Shown here one piece after another: positions 1 through 4,710 of a stretch of 5,227 nucleotides of DNA. Below the pieces are notes generated by a model. The model was not told the DNA's origin. It saw nothing but the letters and a program-made list of their open reading frames with translations, and did no database searches. The DNA comes from Candidatus Bathyarchaeota archaeon (GTDB lineage: Archaea > Thermoproteota > Bathyarchaeia > Bathyarchaeales > Bathyarchaeaceae). Within the stretch, counting starts at the first letter, position 1. Every line of letters begins with the position of its first letter. Position numbers and translations under genes: made by a program. The stretch spans positions 469,511 through 474,737 of the forward strand of contig CP070709.1 in NCBI GenBank assembly GCA_020350305.1, in the 5' to 3' direction.

Positions 1-70
1 ACAGCATAGGTATATGAGTTATGAATTAGCGATACAGACTCGGAATATCGGGGGATATCTCCAGCCTAAC

Positions 71-98
71 GTAGGTTCAAATCCCACCTACGACGCCA
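71..98 (+). tRNA. tRNA-like 3' end with encoded CCA (partial or degenerate)
   Basis: The segment reads as the T arm and 3' acceptor strand of a tRNA. It has T-stem gtagg (71-75), T-loop ttcaaat (76-82), cccac (83-87), acceptor strand ctacgac (88-94), discriminator G (95) and CCA (96-98). The T stem has one A-C mismatch. A discriminator G is usual for archaeal tRNA-Ser. A normal 5' acceptor strand would read GTCGTAG and is not found in bases 1-70, where only a poor 4-of-7 match exists near 3-9. No D loop with GG is visible either. It could be the 3' exon of an intron-containing tRNA whose 5' part lies before the window, a degenerate class II tRNA, or a 3' tRNA fragment left by an integrating element. 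The tRNA resemblance is fairly clear; an intact gene is not supported. Confidence 0.4.
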
Positions 99-103
99 AA
101 GTG

Positions 104-111
104 GCGCGCGC
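104..111. repeat. (GC)4 block 1
   Basis: This is an 8-bp alternating GCGCGCGC block followed by ATAAGG, lying between the tRNA-like end and the DUF3243-like gene. Three more such blocks lie at 537-544, 933-940 and 1117-1124. I know of no established function. Confidence 0.6.
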
Positions 112-117
112 ATAAGG

Positions 118-123
118 AAAAAA
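118..123 (-). terminator. Oligo-T run downstream of the DUF3243-like gene
   Basis: Read on the minus strand this is a run of six T about 22 nt after the stop of the 145-426 gene. Archaeal RNA polymerase often terminates at oligo-T tracts without a hairpin, so it is a candidate terminator. No stem-loop precedes it. Confidence 0.3.
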
Positions 124-144
124 TGGGGGAGATAAGGTTTTACT

Positions 145-426
145 CTATTTTTCGATCATTTTGAAGAATATTTGAGTCAAAACCTTTCTTTCTTCAGGAG
201 TTGATACGTCCCACATTTCTTTGAGTAACTCTTCTTCCGGAGTGGCAGGACAAACCTTTTCCGATAGGAAATTTGCTAAAGCCTCCGACATTTGTTGAAT
301 TGTTTCCTCGGAAAGACCTAGATTTCGAGCTTGAGAAATTGCTTCTCGGATGGTTGATCTCCAAGTATCCCAGTCTTTCATGAAATCCATCGCTTCCATA
401 CATTTCTCTTTTTCCATTGCCTTCAC
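145..426 (-). CDS. DUF3243-like small protein
   Basis: This encodes about 93 residues with the general pattern of DUF3243 (the Bacillus YmfJ group). The pattern shows as WDTWR near residues 19-23, a helical stretch GLSEETIQQMSEALANFLSE, then a P-x-T-P-E-E-E-L-L-K-E-M-W segment and a C-terminal helix after STPEER. The molecular role of DUF3243 is not known to me. The protein is highly charged, probably all-helical and cytoplasmic, with no signal peptide or membrane segment. Two starts are possible: GTG at 424-426, or ATG at 415-417, which drops three residues. No SD precedes either. A minus-strand TATA-like box at 453-458 would put the transcript start near 429, so a leaderless GTG or a short-leader ATG both fit. 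The gene stands alone, with plus-strand ORFs starting divergently at 572. The family call is from remembered sequence pattern. Confidence 0.72.
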   Translation of the reverse strand: MKAMEKEKCMEAMDFMKDWDTWRSTIREAISQARNLGLSEETIQQMSEALANFLSEKVCPATPEEELLKEMWDVSTPEERKVLTQIFFKMIEK

Positions 427-452
427 TAAACAGAAAATGGTACCTTACTCGC

Positions 453-458
453 TTATAA
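453..458 (-). promoter_or_regulatory. TATA-like box for the DUF3243-like gene
   Basis: On the minus strand this reads CATTATAAGC with core TTATAA. Its centre lies about 26 bp upstream of position 429, just before the GTG start at 426. The spacing fits an archaeal TATA box giving a leaderless or near-leaderless transcript. Confidence 0.4.
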
Positions 459-463
459 TGCTG

Positions 464-487
464 TGTGACTGTTAAGCAACAGTAACA
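464..487. promoter_or_regulatory. Imperfect inverted repeat upstream of the TATA-like box
   Basis: Bases 468-473 (ACTGTT) and 478-483 (AACAGT) form a perfect 6-bp inverted repeat around AAGC. After one mismatch the pairing continues with TGT (464-466) against ACA (485-487), giving nine pairs in ten. It lies just upstream of the minus-strand TATA-like box, where an activator or repressor site could sit. No regulator can be named. Confidence 0.3.
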
Positions 488-536
488 TACACTTAAATTC
501 CGAAGACAGTTGAAATTGAGATATGCTGATTTGTAT

Positions 537-544
537 GCGCGCGC
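537..544. repeat. (GC)4 block 2 beside a CCACGTGG palindrome
   Basis: GCGCGCGC at 537-544 is followed by T and then the perfect 8-bp palindrome CCACGTGG at 546-553. The pair sits just upstream of the SD and start of the 572 ORF and within about 120 bp of the divergent DUF3243-like gene. On the reverse strand the block continues as GCGCGCGCATA, matching the flank of block 1. Confidence 0.6.
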
Positions 545-571
545 TCCACGTGGTCTGTTTGGAGAGTTGAT

Positions 572-835
572 ATGAAGATCGGAAATAGTCTCGCTACAAG
601 TCTCAAATCATTTTCTTTTGTTTTGGAGAGGTTTTTTCCACGGTTTATAAGGTCTTTCTTAAACAAAAAACTTAGAGAAATCAAAGATAAAGGGGCGATA
701 GAAGACTACAAGTTGAAAGTCAAGCGAAAAAGAAAGTATTACTATATTATTGAGGTGGATCTTTTTTTCGATATTAGGAAAGGAGGTGAAAGGTCTGACG
801 GAACAGAAGAAGGGACAAGCAAAGATCACAATTGA
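572..835 (+). CDS. Small basic hypothetical protein
   Basis: This encodes 87 residues of unrecognised function. ATG at 572-574 is preceded by GGAGAG at 561-566, a good SD at 5-nt spacing, which is the main support for a real gene. Residues 1-33 are hydrophobic and aromatic with scattered charges (LKSFSFVLERFFPRFIRSFL) and could be an amphipathic or membrane-surface helix. Residues 34-56 are rich in Lys and Arg, and YYYIIEVDLFFDI (56-68) looks like beta strands. The last 17 or so residues are polar and overlap the next ORF in another frame, so they may not be a conserved part of the protein. A T7 run at 762-768 lies near the frame change. A single-base indel there would fuse this ORF to the following one into about 112 residues. 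No strong TATA box is seen upstream. Confidence 0.5.
   Translation: MKIGNSLATSLKSFSFVLERFFPRFIRSFLNKKLREIKDKGAIEDYKLKVKRKRKYYYIIEVDLFFDIRKGGERSDGTEEGTSKDHN
781..789 (+). promoter_or_regulatory. Textbook Shine-Dalgarno AGGAGGTGA inside the 572 ORF
   Basis: The nine bases are a full complement to the usual anti-SD end of 16S rRNA. They end 5 nt before a CTG codon at 795-797 and lie inside the upstream ORF. This suggests a second gene starting here, possibly translationally coupled. Confidence 0.6.
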
Positions 836-911
836 CATAGAAATAAACGAACCTTTGATGGAAGCAATCATAGCCAAGATGCCTGAAATCATAAAAATAT
901 TCAGAAAATGA
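795..911 (+). CDS. 38-residue hypothetical microprotein with an apparent CTG start
   Basis: After the AGGAGGTGA site at 781-789 a frame opens at CTG 795-797 and runs to TGA 909-911. It begins (M)TEQKKGQAKITIDIEIN and ends in a helix-like segment, PLMEAIIAKMPEIIKIFRK. The sequence looks like a natural small protein: a polar start, one beta-like stretch and one amphipathic helix. A GTG at 786-788 in the same frame lies inside the SD itself and would be an odd start, giving 41 residues. The frame overlaps the end of the 572 ORF by about 40 bp in a +1 register, which would fit translational coupling. It may instead be the C-terminal half of the 572 gene, displaced by a frameshift near the T7 run at 762-768. 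Function unknown. I do not recognise a family. Confidence 0.45.
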   Translation: MTEQKKGQAKITIDIEINEPLMEAIIAKMPEIIKIFRK

Positions 912-932
912 GCTGAATCCACAAAAAGCAGT

Positions 933-940
933 GCGCGCGC
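933..940. repeat. (GC)4 block 3
   Basis: GCGCGCGC followed by ATTCC, 22 bp after the stop of the small ORF at 911. The flank resembles those of blocks 1 and 2 on the appropriate strand. Confidence 0.6.
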
Positions 941-1116
941 ATTCCATAATACTGTCAAATCTCTTGGGGGAGGCGGGTCATTTGCCACTCTCTTGGTATC
1001 TGCATGCATGCCTAGAAGAAAATGCCTATTTGCTCAAGGCCAGAGATTCTTTAGCTCTGGATTCAAGGCTTTTATCCACTGCAAAAGAACTACAGACACG
1101 ACGCAAGACCCAGAAC

Positions 1117-1124
1117 CGCGCGCG
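1117..1124. repeat. (CG)4 block 4
   Basis: CGCGCGCG followed by TACAC, 54 bp upstream of the chosen start of the radical SAM gene. It is the last of the four blocks; none is found in the remaining 4.1 kb. Confidence 0.6.
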
Positions 1125-1178
1125 TACACAACAAAACATTTTAGAAGACATGACGCATTGGTAGGCATATTGATTAAC

Positions 1179-2165
1179 ATGGACATTGAGACATTGTGGC
1201 AGATGCCCAATAATGAAGTTGCTTCGATGATTGAAAGAGGAAAATTTCCTAATAGTTCAAAGAAAATTCGATTCTACGCACCAAGTTTTATCTACTACAA
1301 AACCGGCTACTTCTGTTCTTCTCCAACCGCCTTCCCATCCATTTCAATCACAGGCTCCTCTTGCGCTCTAAAATGCAAGCACTGCGACGGAAGAGTTCTC
1401 AACACCATGTTTCCAGCTCTTACTCCAAAGAAACTATTTAACCTCTGCGTGAAACTGAAAAACAGAGGGGCCATTGGCTGTCTCATAAGCGGAGGATGCT
1501 TGCCAGACGGTTCTGTCCCCCTTAACAAGTTCGTAGATGCCATTGCCAAGATCAAGAGCGAGCTTGGGCTAACCATAGCAGCGCACACTGGAGTCATCGA
1601 CCTTTCCACGGCAAAGAGGCTGAAGAAAGCTGGAGTTGACGCCGCCCTAATTGACATAATTGGTTCCGACGAAACAATACAGGAAGTTTACCAACTAAAA
1701 GTCACCGTTGAGGACTTCGACAGGTCTCTAAGGGCTTTGCACGAATATGAAATCCCATTGGTGCCTCATGTGCTTGTGGGGCTTCACCACGGCAAACTCA
1801 AGGGCGAACTTCAAGCGCTAAAAATGATTTCAAAATACTCGCCTTCAGCGGTTATAATAATAGCTTTCATGCCAATACATGGCACGCCTATGGAAAAGGT
1901 GAACCCAACTGAACCGGAAGACATAGCGAAGGTGCTGGTAACAGCCAGACTCATGATGCCTCAAACTCCAATAGTCTTGGGGTGCATGAGACCGAAGGGT
2001 AAACATCGGAAGAGAACCGACACGTTAGCTGTGAAAGCTGGGGTCAACGCCATCGCCTTTCCAACCGAAGAAGCCATCCAGTTGGCTGAATCCACGGGGT
2101 TGGAAATCACGTTTTCATCCTTATGCTGTTCACAAATCTTTGAAGACATCAAATTCGGCATTTAG
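1179..2165 (+). CDS. Radical SAM protein, COG1856-like (candidate LipS-type lipoyl synthase subunit)
   Basis: This encodes 328 residues. The radical SAM cluster motif CX3CX2C is C62, C66 and C69 (SSCALKCKHCDG), followed by SGGC at 104-107, the usual Gly-rich SAM contact region. HTG lies at 136-138, GCMRPKG at 268-274 and a CC pair at 316-317. Cysteines 107, 269, 316 and 317 are candidates for a second Fe-S cluster, which is inference. The pattern matches archaeal biotin-synthase-like proteins. From memory, this group (COG1856, with COG2516) includes LipS1 and LipS2, which together insert sulfur into octanoyl-lysine carriers. A gcvH gene 1.7 kb away supports a lipoyl role, but the partner subunit and ligase are not in the window. 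I chose ATG 1179 because MDIETLWQMP starts family-like sequence. The frame is open back to TTG 993, but that 62-residue extension looks non-coding and contains a GC block. There is no clear SD; a weak TATA-like CATTTTA at 1137-1143 would fit a short leader. Confidence 0.85.
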   Translation: MDIETLWQMPNNEVASMIERGKFPNSSKKIRFYAPSFIYYKTGYFCSSPTAFPSISITGSSCALKCKHCDGRVLNTMFPALTPKKLFNLCVKLKNRGAIGCLISGGCLPDGSVPLNKFVDAIAKIKSELGLTIAAHTGVIDLSTAKRLKKAGVDAALIDIIGSDETIQEVYQLKVTVEDFDRSLRALHEYEIPLVPHVLVGLHHGKLKGELQALKMISKYSPSAVIIIAFMPIHGTPMEKVNPTEPEDIAKVLVTARLMMPQTPIVLGCMRPKGKHRKRTDTLAVKAGVNAIAFPTEEAIQLAESTGLEITFSSLCCSQIFEDIKFGI

Positions 2166-3040
2166 GAAGAATTCTTCAGAAATTCGAGTATGTATTTGTT
2201 GACAAGCTTCGGTTCTTCCAGTTGAACCCAATGACCGCAATTTGGAAGATATTTTATAGAATAGAGGGAGTCCACAAATTCATCCGTATCGGCTATCAAA
2301 TCTTTTGAAAGAGCAGCATCTTTTTCTCCCCAAATTACCAACGTAGGCGACTTAATTTTTGGAAAAGCTATCGTTCTCTCCGAAAACAATGTGGCGGGAT
2401 TCATGTTAGCCCGATAATAATTTATCGCTGCTGTCAAGGCTCCTGGTTTTGACCACGCCTCTGCATGAACCTTCAAATCTTCGTCTGTGAGAACGTCTTT
2501 TTTGACGAAAGAAAGTCGAAGCATACTTTTTAGAAATAGATAGTCGTTTCGACTCAAAGCCTCTTCTGGAATGTCGGCTGTTTGAAAGAAGAAAACATAC
2601 CAACTTTTCTGCAGTTGCCTCAGTAAACTTTTAGTCCTCGTTGTATAGGCGTTGGGATGGGGCGCATTCAAGATCACCAAGTTCTCTGTAGCTTCTGGAT
2701 TAAAGGCTGCAAGAGACCAAGCTACAACTCCACCCCAATCATGTCCAACTATTATTGCCCGTCTTTCACCTAATGCACGAATAAGTCCAAGAATATCCCC
2801 TGCAAGAAGATTCAACCTGTATTCGTCAACACCTTCCGGCTTATCAGTTTCATTGCAACCTCGTAGGTCTGGAGCCACAACACGAAAATGGTTAGCCAAT
2901 TCGGGAATTTGAAATCTCCACACGTACCAAAAATCAGGGAACCCGTGAAGAAGAAGTAACAGTTTTCCTTCCCCCTGGGTCACGTAATGCATTCGAATTC
3001 CGTCAGCTTTAACAAAACCATGCTTCCATGCTTCTTTCAT
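2162..3040 (-). CDS. Alpha/beta hydrolase, epoxide-hydrolase type
   Basis: This encodes 292 residues with a complete alpha/beta-hydrolase core. Oxyanion-hole HGFP lies at 32-35 and nucleophile elbow GHDWGG at 99-104 with Asp101. The acid is Asp241 (WGEKD) and the base is His270 (GHWVQLEEP). An Asp nucleophile points to epoxide hydrolase or haloalkane dehalogenase chemistry rather than an esterase. Tyr148 and Tyr208/209 (NYYRAN) in the lid match the substrate-activating tyrosines of epoxide hydrolases, which I therefore prefer. It is cytoplasmic, with no signal peptide. The longest frame starts at ATG 3061. I chose ATG 3040 because GAGGT at 3048-3052 gives an SD at 7-nt spacing and MKEAWKHGF fits typical family starts. 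It diverges from the E1-like gene, and its stop overlaps the radical SAM stop by 2 nt. No link to the lipoyl genes is evident; the natural substrate is unknown. Confidence 0.88.
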   Translation of the reverse strand: MKEAWKHGFVKADGIRMHYVTQGEGKLLLLLHGFPDFWYVWRFQIPELANHFRVVAPDLRGCNETDKPEGVDEYRLNLLAGDILGLIRALGERRAIIVGHDWGGVVAWSLAAFNPEATENLVILNAPHPNAYTTRTKSLLRQLQKSWYVFFFQTADIPEEALSRNDYLFLKSMLRLSFVKKDVLTDEDLKVHAEAWSKPGALTAAINYYRANMNPATLFSERTIAFPKIKSPTLVIWGEKDAALSKDLIADTDEFVDSLYSIKYLPNCGHWVQLEEPKLVNKYILEFLKNSS

Positions 3041-3075
3041 CCACATAACCTCGGTTATCATATGTAATCATTTGC

Positions 3076-3097
3076 GTTTAAGGGTTGATCCTTAAAC
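3076..3097. promoter_or_regulatory. 8-bp inverted repeat in the divergent promoter region
   Basis: GTTTAAGG (3076-3083) and CCTTAAAC (3090-3097) are perfect inverted repeats around GTTGAT. A third copy of the half-site core, CCTTAAG, follows at 3097-3103. Each arm is also AT-rich enough to act as a TATA-like element. The right arm would give a start near 3120 for the E1-like gene. The left arm would give one near 3054 for the hydrolase, which would favour its 3040 start. It may be an operator, a pair of divergent TATA boxes, or both. Confidence 0.45.
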
Positions 3098-3136
3098 CTT
3101 AAGAAACTATAGCAAGACGTTAGTACGGGAGAGAAC

Positions 3137-3874
3137 ATGACCTTTTCGTCTGCTGAACTGGAAAGATACGACCGTCAAATTAGGATTAGAGGCTTAGGAA
3201 AAAGCGGACAGTCAAAGTTGAAGAAGGCTCGTGTAATGGTGGTGGGGGCTGGTGGGTTAGGCTGTCCAGCATCGTTCTATCTCGTCGCCGCTGGTATAGG
3301 CCACGTTGCGGTTGTTGACAAGGAAACTGTTGAGTTGAGCAACCTCAACCGACAGATTTTGCATTGGAGCAATGACATTGGAAGGCCAAAAGGCGTTTCT
3401 ATGACGGAAAAGCTTCGTCAACTGAATCCCGAGGTAACGGTGGAGACACTTCAGAAGGTTGTGACAACCCATAATGCTAGACAACTTGTCAAAGGCTTTA
3501 CAGTGGTTGTCGACGCCCTAGACAATTGGCGCACCCGATTTTTGCTGAACAAAGCCTGCGTAAAAGAAAAAACTCCGTTTGTGCACGCTGGAGTTTACGC
3601 TCTTTACGGACAAATAACAACCATACTTCCCGGAAATGGACCTTGCCTTCAATGCATTTTGCCCAAAATTCCTCCGGAAGAGAAAAAATTTCCCGTTCTC
3701 GGAGCTACCGTGGGAACGTTAGGCCTCTTAGAGGCTTTAGAAACTGTAAAAATCGTCACAGGTTTAGGTGAACCCTTAATCGGACGTATGCTTCACTTCG
3801 ACGGCGAAACCATGAGTTTTCAAGAGATAAAGGTGGAACGTAGACGAAGCTGTCCTGTTTGCAGTTCCTTGTAG
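3137..3874 (+). CDS. E1-like adenylating enzyme, MoeB/ThiF/HesA family
   Basis: This encodes 245 residues, a usual length for MoeB or ThiF. These enzymes adenylate the C-terminal glycine of a ubiquitin-like sulfur carrier (MoaD, ThiS or archaeal SAMP) using ATP. RYDRQI lies at 10-15 and nucleotide loop GAGGLG at 37-42. Asp61, the NLNRQ segment (69-73), Lys85 (GRPKG) and Asp129 (DALDNWRTR) match the ATP and magnesium site. Zinc ligands are C170 and C173 (CLQC) and C239 and C242 (CPVC). The crossover loop before GATVGTLG carries EEKKFP (181-186) with no cysteine, so a ThiF-style thioester or acyl-disulfide step looks unlikely; adenylation alone is expected. ATG 3137 follows GGGAGAG at 3127-3133, a good SD. 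gcvH starts 22 bp after its stop on the same strand, so the two may be co-transcribed. The true carrier partner is not in the window, and MoeB versus ThiF cannot be decided. Confidence 0.9.
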   Translation: MTFSSAELERYDRQIRIRGLGKSGQSKLKKARVMVVGAGGLGCPASFYLVAAGIGHVAVVDKETVELSNLNRQILHWSNDIGRPKGVSMTEKLRQLNPEVTVETLQKVVTTHNARQLVKGFTVVVDALDNWRTRFLLNKACVKEKTPFVHAGVYALYGQITTILPGNGPCLQCILPKIPPEEKKFPVLGATVGTLGLLEALETVKIVTGLGEPLIGRMLHFDGETMSFQEIKVERRRSCPVCSSL

Positions 3875-3896
3875 AAAGCATAGTTAAGTTTTTAAG

Positions 3897-4358
3897 ATGA
3901 ACAAGAACAAAATATCCTACTCAATCGATGAGGTGAAAGGTTTGGTTAAAGTAGATGACTACGAAGTGCCCGAAGGATTATACTACCACAAGGAATTCGG
4001 ATGGGCACACATAGAAAATGGAAAAGTAAGAATTGGCATAACCGACTACGCCCAAAAACAGCTTCGAGAAATCGTTTATGTCGAACTTCCCAGCGTAGGT
4101 GACACCACCACCCAAAACGAGCCCTTCGGAACCGTGGAATCTGTGAAAGCCGTCTCTGACTTAGTTGCCCCCATAAGTGGTACGATAGAAAAGATCAACG
4201 AAGAGTTGGAGTCCAAACCCGAGCTGCTCAACGAAGACCCATACGACAAGGGATGGCTCCTAGTCGTAACTCCAACAAATCTTGACGCGGAATTAAAAGA
4301 AATTATGGACTTCAACGCGGCGGTGGAATGGCACAAAGAGCTCATAAAAGGAAGCTAA
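3897..4358 (+). CDS. gcvH: Glycine cleavage system H protein (lipoyl carrier)
   Basis: This encodes 153 residues, slightly longer than the usual 125-130, with about 20 extra N-terminal residues. GcvH carries methylamine on a lipoyl arm between the P, T and L proteins of glycine cleavage. The lipoyl lysine is Lys84 within GTVESVKAVSDLVAPISG, the classic hairpin. HKEFGWAHIENGKVRIGITDYAQKQL (31-56) and NEDPYDKGWL match the conserved H-protein fold. It is cytoplasmic. ATG 3897 has no clear SD. The upstream gap is AT-rich (TTAAGTTTTTAAG), so it may be read from the upstream gene or from its own promoter. The glycine cleavage P, T and L genes are not in the window. With a LipS-like radical SAM gene nearby, the protein is a likely lipoylation substrate. 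The C-terminus KGS lacks the Gly-Gly expected of an E1 substrate, so it is probably not what the upstream enzyme adenylates. Confidence 0.95.
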   Translation: MNKNKISYSIDEVKGLVKVDDYEVPEGLYYHKEFGWAHIENGKVRIGITDYAQKQLREIVYVELPSVGDTTTQNEPFGTVESVKAVSDLVAPISGTIEKINEELESKPELLNEDPYDKGWLLVVTPTNLDAELKEIMDFNAAVEWHKELIKGS

Positions 4359-4418
4359 ACTAGCCTAGGATGAGTGTCGGTAGGTTTCCTCGGGTGATGT
4401 GCAAAGAGCTCTTAGTAT

Positions 4419-4438
4419 GGGTTACCCTAAACCGGTTT
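4419..4438. promoter_or_regulatory. Adjacent palindromes upstream of the winged-helix gene
   Basis: GGGTTACCC (4419-4427, four pairs around a central T) is followed one base later by the perfect 10-bp palindrome AAACCGGTTT (4429-4438). They lie 28 bp or more upstream of the TATA-like box of the 4503 gene. This position would suit a regulator, perhaps the winged-helix protein itself, but that is inference. Confidence 0.35.
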
Positions 4439-4465
4439 CATCATAGGATACAGAACTGAAAAGGA

Positions 4466-4473
4466 AATATAAT
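4466..4473 (+). promoter_or_regulatory. TATA-like box for the winged-helix gene
   Basis: AATATAAT preceded by the purine-rich GAAAAGGAA, which could be a BRE. Its centre at about 4470 predicts transcription from about 4496, 7 nt before ATG 4503. This supports that start over the TTG at 4482. Confidence 0.5.
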
Positions 4474-4502
4474 AAAGAATATTGGCTAGGGCGTGGTCCA
4501 CC

Positions 4503-4691
4503 ATGGGAAAAGTTGAAAAGCAAATCATTTCGGTGCTAGAGAGCTCAAAAAAACCCTTGAGTCTCGTTGAGATAGCTGATCAAATCGGGAAACCACCGAA
4601 AACCGTTTTCAAATCCTTACGAAAACTCTTTGATGAAGGTAAAATCGACTGCGACGTCAAGAACCGTGTATACACCCTTGCGAAAGAATAG
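4503..4691 (+). CDS. Small winged helix-turn-helix protein
   Basis: This encodes 62 residues: one DNA-binding domain and little else. Helix one is VEKQIISVLES (4-14). The helix-turn-helix follows as SLVEIADQIGKPPKTVFKSLRKLFDEGKI (20-48), with the recognition helix around KTVFKSLRKLF (33-43). The wing is the DCDVKNRVYTL segment (49-59). This arrangement is common in archaeal small MarR/ArsR-like regulators and in DNA-binding subdomains of larger complexes. I cannot name its target. ATG 4503 is preferred: a TATA-like box sits about 33 bp upstream and there is no SD, as expected for a near-leaderless transcript. An in-frame TTG at 4482 would add seven residues. It ends 19 bp from the convergent flavoprotein gene. 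Palindromes at 4419-4438 could be autoregulatory sites. Confidence 0.75.
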   Translation: MGKVEKQIISVLESSKKPLSLVEIADQIGKPPKTVFKSLRKLFDEGKIDCDVKNRVYTLAKE

Positions 4692-4710
4692 ATATGCAAG
4701 GATAGCAGGC

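Larger units (their letters stand above)
912..1178. other. Gene-poor 267-bp stretch with short structured elements
   Basis: I find no convincing gene here. Reading frames are open on the plus strand from 931 and 993, but the translations are basic and low in recognisable pattern, and neither has an SD. The stretch holds two GC blocks (933-940 and 1117-1124) and a 10-bp palindrome GCATGCATGC (1002-1011). It also holds a 6-bp stem CCAGAG/CTCTGG (1040-1045 and 1055-1060) with a 9-nt loop, and a flanking repeat CAAGGC (1035-1040 and 1064-1069). It may be a long upstream region for the radical SAM gene, the remnant of a lost gene, or the site of a small RNA. Confidence 0.4.

Noticed and set aside
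659..1009. Minus-strand frame of 116 codons with hydrophobic stretches
   Set aside because: It is antisense to the SD-supported small ORFs, has no SD or promoter, and its hydrophobicity can arise from the opposite-strand sequence.
1040..1073. Hairpin CCAGAG/CTCTGG followed by TTTT as an intrinsic terminator
   Set aside because: The stem is only 6 bp with a large loop, the T run is short and 9 nt away, and archaea do not generally need hairpin terminators.
931..1164. Plus-strand frame of 77 codons starting with GTG at 931
   Set aside because: There is no SD, the start lies on a GC block, and the translation has no recognisable pattern. It runs into the region before the radical SAM gene in another frame.
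993..1178. N-terminal extension of the radical SAM protein from TTG 993
   Set aside because: The 62 extra residues are basic, contain the GC block, show no family pattern and have no SD. Family-like sequence begins at about 1179.
3897..4358. GcvH as the protein adenylated by the upstream E1-like enzyme
   Set aside because: E1 substrates of this family end in Gly-Gly. This protein ends Lys-Gly-Ser and has the usual H-protein fold with its lipoyl lysine, so ordinary lipoylation is the simpler view.
4394..4459. Possible C/D box small RNA (GTGATGT near 4394 and CTGA near 4456)
   Set aside because: The C box is imperfect and there are no convincing internal C' and D' boxes. Such short motifs occur often by chance.
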